In this document: one piece after another, positions 6,334 through 9,126 of the stretch
Numbering within the stretch: position 1 is the stretch's first letter
How the letters are laid out: the number at the start of each line of letters is the position of its first letter
Source of the DNA: CAMCYM01 sp964405405
GTDB lineage: Bacteria; Bacteroidota; Bacteroidia; Flavobacteriales_D; Sanyastnellaceae
NCBI GenBank assembly: GCA_964405405.1
Contig: CAYONT010000071.1
Coordinates: 1-9,126 of the forward strand
Length of the DNA: 9,126 nt
Direction of reading: 5' to 3'
The notes under the pieces: model-generated
Database searches by the model: none
What the model was told of the DNA's origin: nothing
Seen by the model: only the letters and a program-made list of their open reading frames with translations
Made by a program: the position numbers and the translations under genes

Positions 6334-9054
6334 ATGAAGAACTGGAATCGGGGTGCGCTCGGCACACTTGTGCTCGTCATGCTGGCCGCTTGGAATGCGT
6401 CGTTGTTAGGCCAAACCTGTTTCACAATCACCGGCCCCGCCGGGGCCAGCTGGTACGCCTACACCGACAGCGGCCTTCCAACGGAATGGTCCGGGGTATT
6501 GCCCGAGGCCTCCTCGTTGTGCCTCGGCGACGGTTGCTACCAGCTCACCATCATCTCCCCGGAGGGCACGGGCCAGGACATGGCCCTGCTCGACGCCAGC
6601 GGCCTTCCCGTTCCGGTGATCGGCTACCTCGATGACACGTATCTCCAAACGACCTTCTCGGTGCAGGGGGTGCTGGGTTGCGCCGATCCGTATGCTTGCA
6701 ACTTCGACCCGGCGGCGACCTGCAATGCTTCCATGCTCTGCGACTACGGTTGTTACGGCTGCACAGACCCGGCGGCGTTCAACTACGAACCGGAGGCCAC
6801 GTTAGACAACGGTACGTGCTGCACTTCGCATTGGGCTGAAGTGATTTCGGAAGGCGGGGTTGGGGTTTGGCTTTACGGCAGCACGGGTTGGTTGACGGGC
6901 GGCGCGACGGGTGCTCCTTTCTGCGTGCAGCCCGGGTGCTACAGTTTCGCTGTGTACCCACTCCAAGGCGAGGAGCCGCTGGACTTCTCGGTGGTGTTGG
7001 AGGATGGCTCGGTTTGGGTGGCGGGAAACACGGCGGACTGGGACCCGAATGCCCCCACCCCGCTCGAGCTCGAAGCGGTAGCGGGCTGCACGGCCACACT
7101 GGCCTGCAACTTCGACCCGGCGGCGAACTGCGACAACGGCACGTGCGAGTATACTTCGTGCGCAGGTTGCATGGACCCCGCTGCCACGAACTTCGACCCA
7201 GCGGCGACGTACGACAACGGGACTTGCTGCTTCGGCGACGTGGGGACGGTGACGGCGACCGGGCCCGGAAGCTGGTCCCTGTGGGGCGACACGGGCGGGG
7301 GTTCCTATGGGACCCTGCCGGGCAATGGGGAGGTGTGTTTGGCCTCCGGATGCCTGGTGTTCTCCTGCAGCGCCTCCGATTGGAGCATGCCCCCACTGAA
7401 CGAGCCCGTGACGTTCACCTTGACCGGCCCCGATGGCACGGTCCTCACCGAGCTGACCACCGCGGCCTGGAGCCACGCGACTTCCTATTTCACTTACGGC
7501 GATGCCGTGGCGGGCTGTCTCGATGCCAGCGCCTGCAATTACGACAGCGCGGCCACGTGCTGGGATCCGTCGTTGTGCGACTATGGTTGCTACGGTTGCA
7601 CGGACCCGGCGGCTTCCAACTTTGACGCGGAGGCGACCATCGACAACGGGGCGTGCTGTCAGGGGCCCTGGTACACGGTCGAGGCCACCCAACCGATCGA
7701 GTGGTGGTGGTACAGCAACGGCGGGCTGGAGTCGCAGGGAGGGTTTGGGGTGGATGGATTTTGTTGGGAGGATGGGTGTTTCCAGCTGCACGCTTGGAGT
7801 TTGAACCTGGAGCCGTTTGAGCTGGTCATCACGGGGCCGGACGGTGAGGTTTACTTCAGCACCGAGGGAAATGTCAACCCGTACTTCTCGCAGTTGTTCA
7901 CGGACGACGCGCTCGTGGGTTGTGGGGATGTCGGGGCGTGCAACTACAATCCGGCGGTGGAATGCCCGGATTACGCGCTGTGCGACTACGGTTGTTACGG
8001 ATGCACCGACGCGGCTGCGGCCAACTTCGATGCGGAGGCCACGTTGGACGATGGGTCTTGCTGTGACGCGTCCTCGTGGTACAGCGTGGAGGCTTCAGGG
8101 GACCTGGTCTTTGTCGTCTTCGGCGCTGCCGACGGGGGCTGGGGCTGGGGCGGAGGCTGGGGCGGCGGGGCGTGGGGCAGCTTTCCTCATGATGTGGGCT
8201 TCTGTTGGGCAGGTGGGCCGTCGTGTTTCCAGGTGCAGGCTTTCACGTACCAGCCGGAGCCGGTCGACTTCGTGATCTACGGGCCGGATGGGGTTCCGGT
8301 GTTGTCTGGGGTGGCAACGAATTTTGTGTATGAGCCGTTCCTCGTGGCACCGGAAGGCGAAGTGGCGGGCTGCACCGACACGGAAGCGTGCAACTACGAC
8401 CCGGCCGCCACGTGCGACGTGGGCAACTGCTTGATGTACTGTGGGGGTTGCCTGGATCCCGCGGCTTCGAACTACCAGCCCGACGCCGACTTCAACGATG
8501 GGACGTGTGTGTATGGCACCGAGTTCCCCAACCTAGGCATGGTCTTGGTGCCGGATGGCGATCAGTTTTGGGTGGCTGCGAGTTGGACGGGTTTGGCCTC
8601 GGTCATGGCCGTGGTGCCCAGCGATGGCGACGCGGTTTGGATGGCGCAAGGGGATGGAAATCAGCTGAATGGACCTTATCCCTGTGGTGAGGAGGTGTCG
8701 TTTCAGGTGCACGATGTGAACGCGGGCATGGCGCTCGCGATGTCGAGCCCGGTGTTCACGATGGCGTGTGCGGTGGGGGTGGCGGAGGCCGGGCCGGGCG
8801 ATGGGGCCGGGGCGGGGATGGACGGTTGGCAGGTGTTCCCCAACCCGGCGTCAGGGGAGGCGACGTTGGCGGGGATGGAGGCGGGTGCGGCCTGGCGGGT
8901 CTGGGATGCCGCGGGCCGCGAGGTGGCGTCGGGTGTCCACGCGGGCGGGCTGCTCACGTTGAACGTGGGGGGCTGGTCGCCGGGGTTGTACGTGGTGCAC
9001 GGGGCCGCGGCCGGCGCGACCGGATCGCCCGGAGTCCGGTTCCAGGTGCGCTGA
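6334..9054 (+). CDS. Secreted Cys-rich composite-repeat protein with T9SS sorting domain
   Basis: Residues 1-27 form a signal peptide (basic start, hydrophobic TLVLVMLAAW, LLGQ end; no lipobox). The body has five composite repeats. Each begins with a predicted beta-rich part marked by C-x4-GC or a close variant (CLGDGCYQ at 63, CVQPGCYS at 197, CLASGCLV at 335, CWEDGCFQ at 477, CWAGGPSCFQ at 624), then a paired Cys module with the pattern GCxDxxACNxDPAxxC...GCxDPAAxNxxxxAxxDNGxC at 116-163, 251-299, 394-442, 529-577 and 679-725. A Trp/Gly-rich insert, WGWGGGWGGGAWG, occurs at 603-615. The C-terminus (about 831-906) is a T9SS sorting domain: WQVFPNPASGEATL, then AAGREVASG and SPGLYVVHG. The protein is probably exported through the outer membrane and anchored or released there. 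Paired Cys suggest disulfides; the Asp/Asn pattern suggests calcium or another ligand. A function such as adhesion is inference. It is 75 bases after the VWA gene with no visible promoter. Confidence 0.92.
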   Translation: MKNWNRGALGTLVLVMLAAWNASLLGQTCFTITGPAGASWYAYTDSGLPTEWSGVLPEASSLCLGDGCYQLTIISPEGTGQDMALLDASGLPVPVIGYLDDTYLQTTFSVQGVLGCADPYACNFDPAATCNASMLCDYGCYGCTDPAAFNYEPEATLDNGTCCTSHWAEVISEGGVGVWLYGSTGWLTGGATGAPFCVQPGCYSFAVYPLQGEEPLDFSVVLEDGSVWVAGNTADWDPNAPTPLELEAVAGCTATLACNFDPAANCDNGTCEYTSCAGCMDPAATNFDPAATYDNGTCCFGDVGTVTATGPGSWSLWGDTGGGSYGTLPGNGEVCLASGCLVFSCSASDWSMPPLNEPVTFTLTGPDGTVLTELTTAAWSHATSYFTYGDAVAGCLDASACNYDSAATCWDPSLCDYGCYGCTDPAASNFDAEATIDNGACCQGPWYTVEATQPIEWWWYSNGGLESQGGFGVDGFCWEDGCFQLHAWSLNLEPFELVITGPDGEVYFSTEGNVNPYFSQLFTDDALVGCGDVGACNYNPAVECPDYALCDYGCYGCTDAAAANFDAEATLDDGSCCDASSWYSVEASGDLVFVVFGAADGGWGWGGGWGGGAWGSFPHDVGFCWAGGPSCFQVQAFTYQPEPVDFVIYGPDGVPVLSGVATNFVYEPFLVAPEGEVAGCTDTEACNYDPAATCDVGNCLMYCGGCLDPAASNYQPDADFNDGTCVYGTEFPNLGMVLVPDGDQFWVAASWTGLASVMAVVPSDGDAVWMAQGDGNQLNGPYPCGEEVSFQVHDVNAGMALAMSSPVFTMACAVGVAEAGPGDGAGAGMDGWQVFPNPASGEATLAGMEAGAAWRVWDAAGREVASGVHAGGLLTLNVGGWSPGLYVVHGAAAGATGSPGVRFQVR
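6679..8508 (+). repeat. Five paired Cys-rich repeat modules within the secreted protein
   Basis: The modules begin about 135-150 residues apart. DNA identity is locally high: TGCGACTACGGTTGTTACGG occurs at 6739 and 7981, with a near copy at 7576, all encoding CDYGCYG. The second and fifth modules replace CDYGCYG by TSCAGC and MYCGGC, so modules 1, 3 and 4 form one subtype. This implies duplication or exchange between modules. Confidence 0.85.
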
Positions 9055-9060
9055 GGGGGG

Positions 9061-9126
9061 TCAGGGAGCCTGGGTCCAGCGGGCGTGGCGGATGCCGGAG
9101 GGGGTGATGTAGGTCAGTAGGTAGAC
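9061..9126 (-). CDS. C-terminal end of a convergent gene, probable T9SS sorting-domain tail
   Basis: The complement strand from the window edge reads 21 codons and a TGA stop (9061-9063), containing VYLLTYITPSGIRHARW. The pattern of hydrophobic YLL, a short turn with G, then basic residues near the end is what the last strands of T9SS sorting domains look like (GxYxLxxxxxxGxxxxxR). It converges on the secreted protein gene with six bases between the stops. Only the last 21 residues are visible, so the call is tentative. Confidence 0.5.
   Translation of the reverse strand, partial: VYLLTYITPSGIRHARWTQAP

Overview
The window looks like a high-GC member of the Bacteroidota, probably Flavobacteriales; this is inferred from gene content, not from a marker-gene search. 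The signs are two secreted proteins built from Cys/Asp-rich repeats of the kind common in marine Bacteroidota, a C-terminal type IX secretion (T9SS) sorting domain, little use of Shine-Dalgarno sites, and a Bacteroidota-type TAnnTTTG -7 motif upstream of the first gene.

Layout. Complement 1-340 is the 5' end of a secreted protein with a dockerin-like calcium motif and DACGVCNG repeats, cut by the window edge. On the + strand, 441-1250 encodes a Fic-family protein that keeps its N-terminal domain, inhibitory motif and C-terminal winged helix but lacks the HPFxxGNGR catalytic core. A 221-base gap leads to metK (1472-2566), S-adenosylmethionine synthetase, which ends earlier than usual. A heptanucleotide tandem array (2577-2820, about 35 consecutive 7-base units) fills almost all the space up to the next start codon.

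The array is followed by three genes joined by ATGA stop/start overlaps: a MoxR-type AAA+ ATPase (2823-4442) with a Gly/Ala/Lys repeat tail, a 137-residue basic protein I do not recognise (4439-4852), and a protein carrying both an HExxH metallopeptidase-like domain and a von Willebrand A (VWA) domain with a full MIDAS motif (4849-6258). MoxR ATPases paired with VWA proteins are known to remodel or assemble target proteins. The unknown middle protein is a natural candidate for adaptor or client, but nothing in the sequence proves it.

A 906-residue secreted protein follows (6334-9054). It has five composite Cys-rich repeats of about 135-150 residues and a T9SS sorting domain. Six bases after its stop, the 3' end of a convergent gene begins (complement 9061-9126), probably another sorting-domain tail.

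The observations most worth a second look are the heptamer array and its possible effect on the metK C-terminus, the catalytic-core-less Fic protein, and the three-gene ATPase/unknown/VWA-peptidase operon. I saw no IS element, CRISPR array, tRNA or rRNA.
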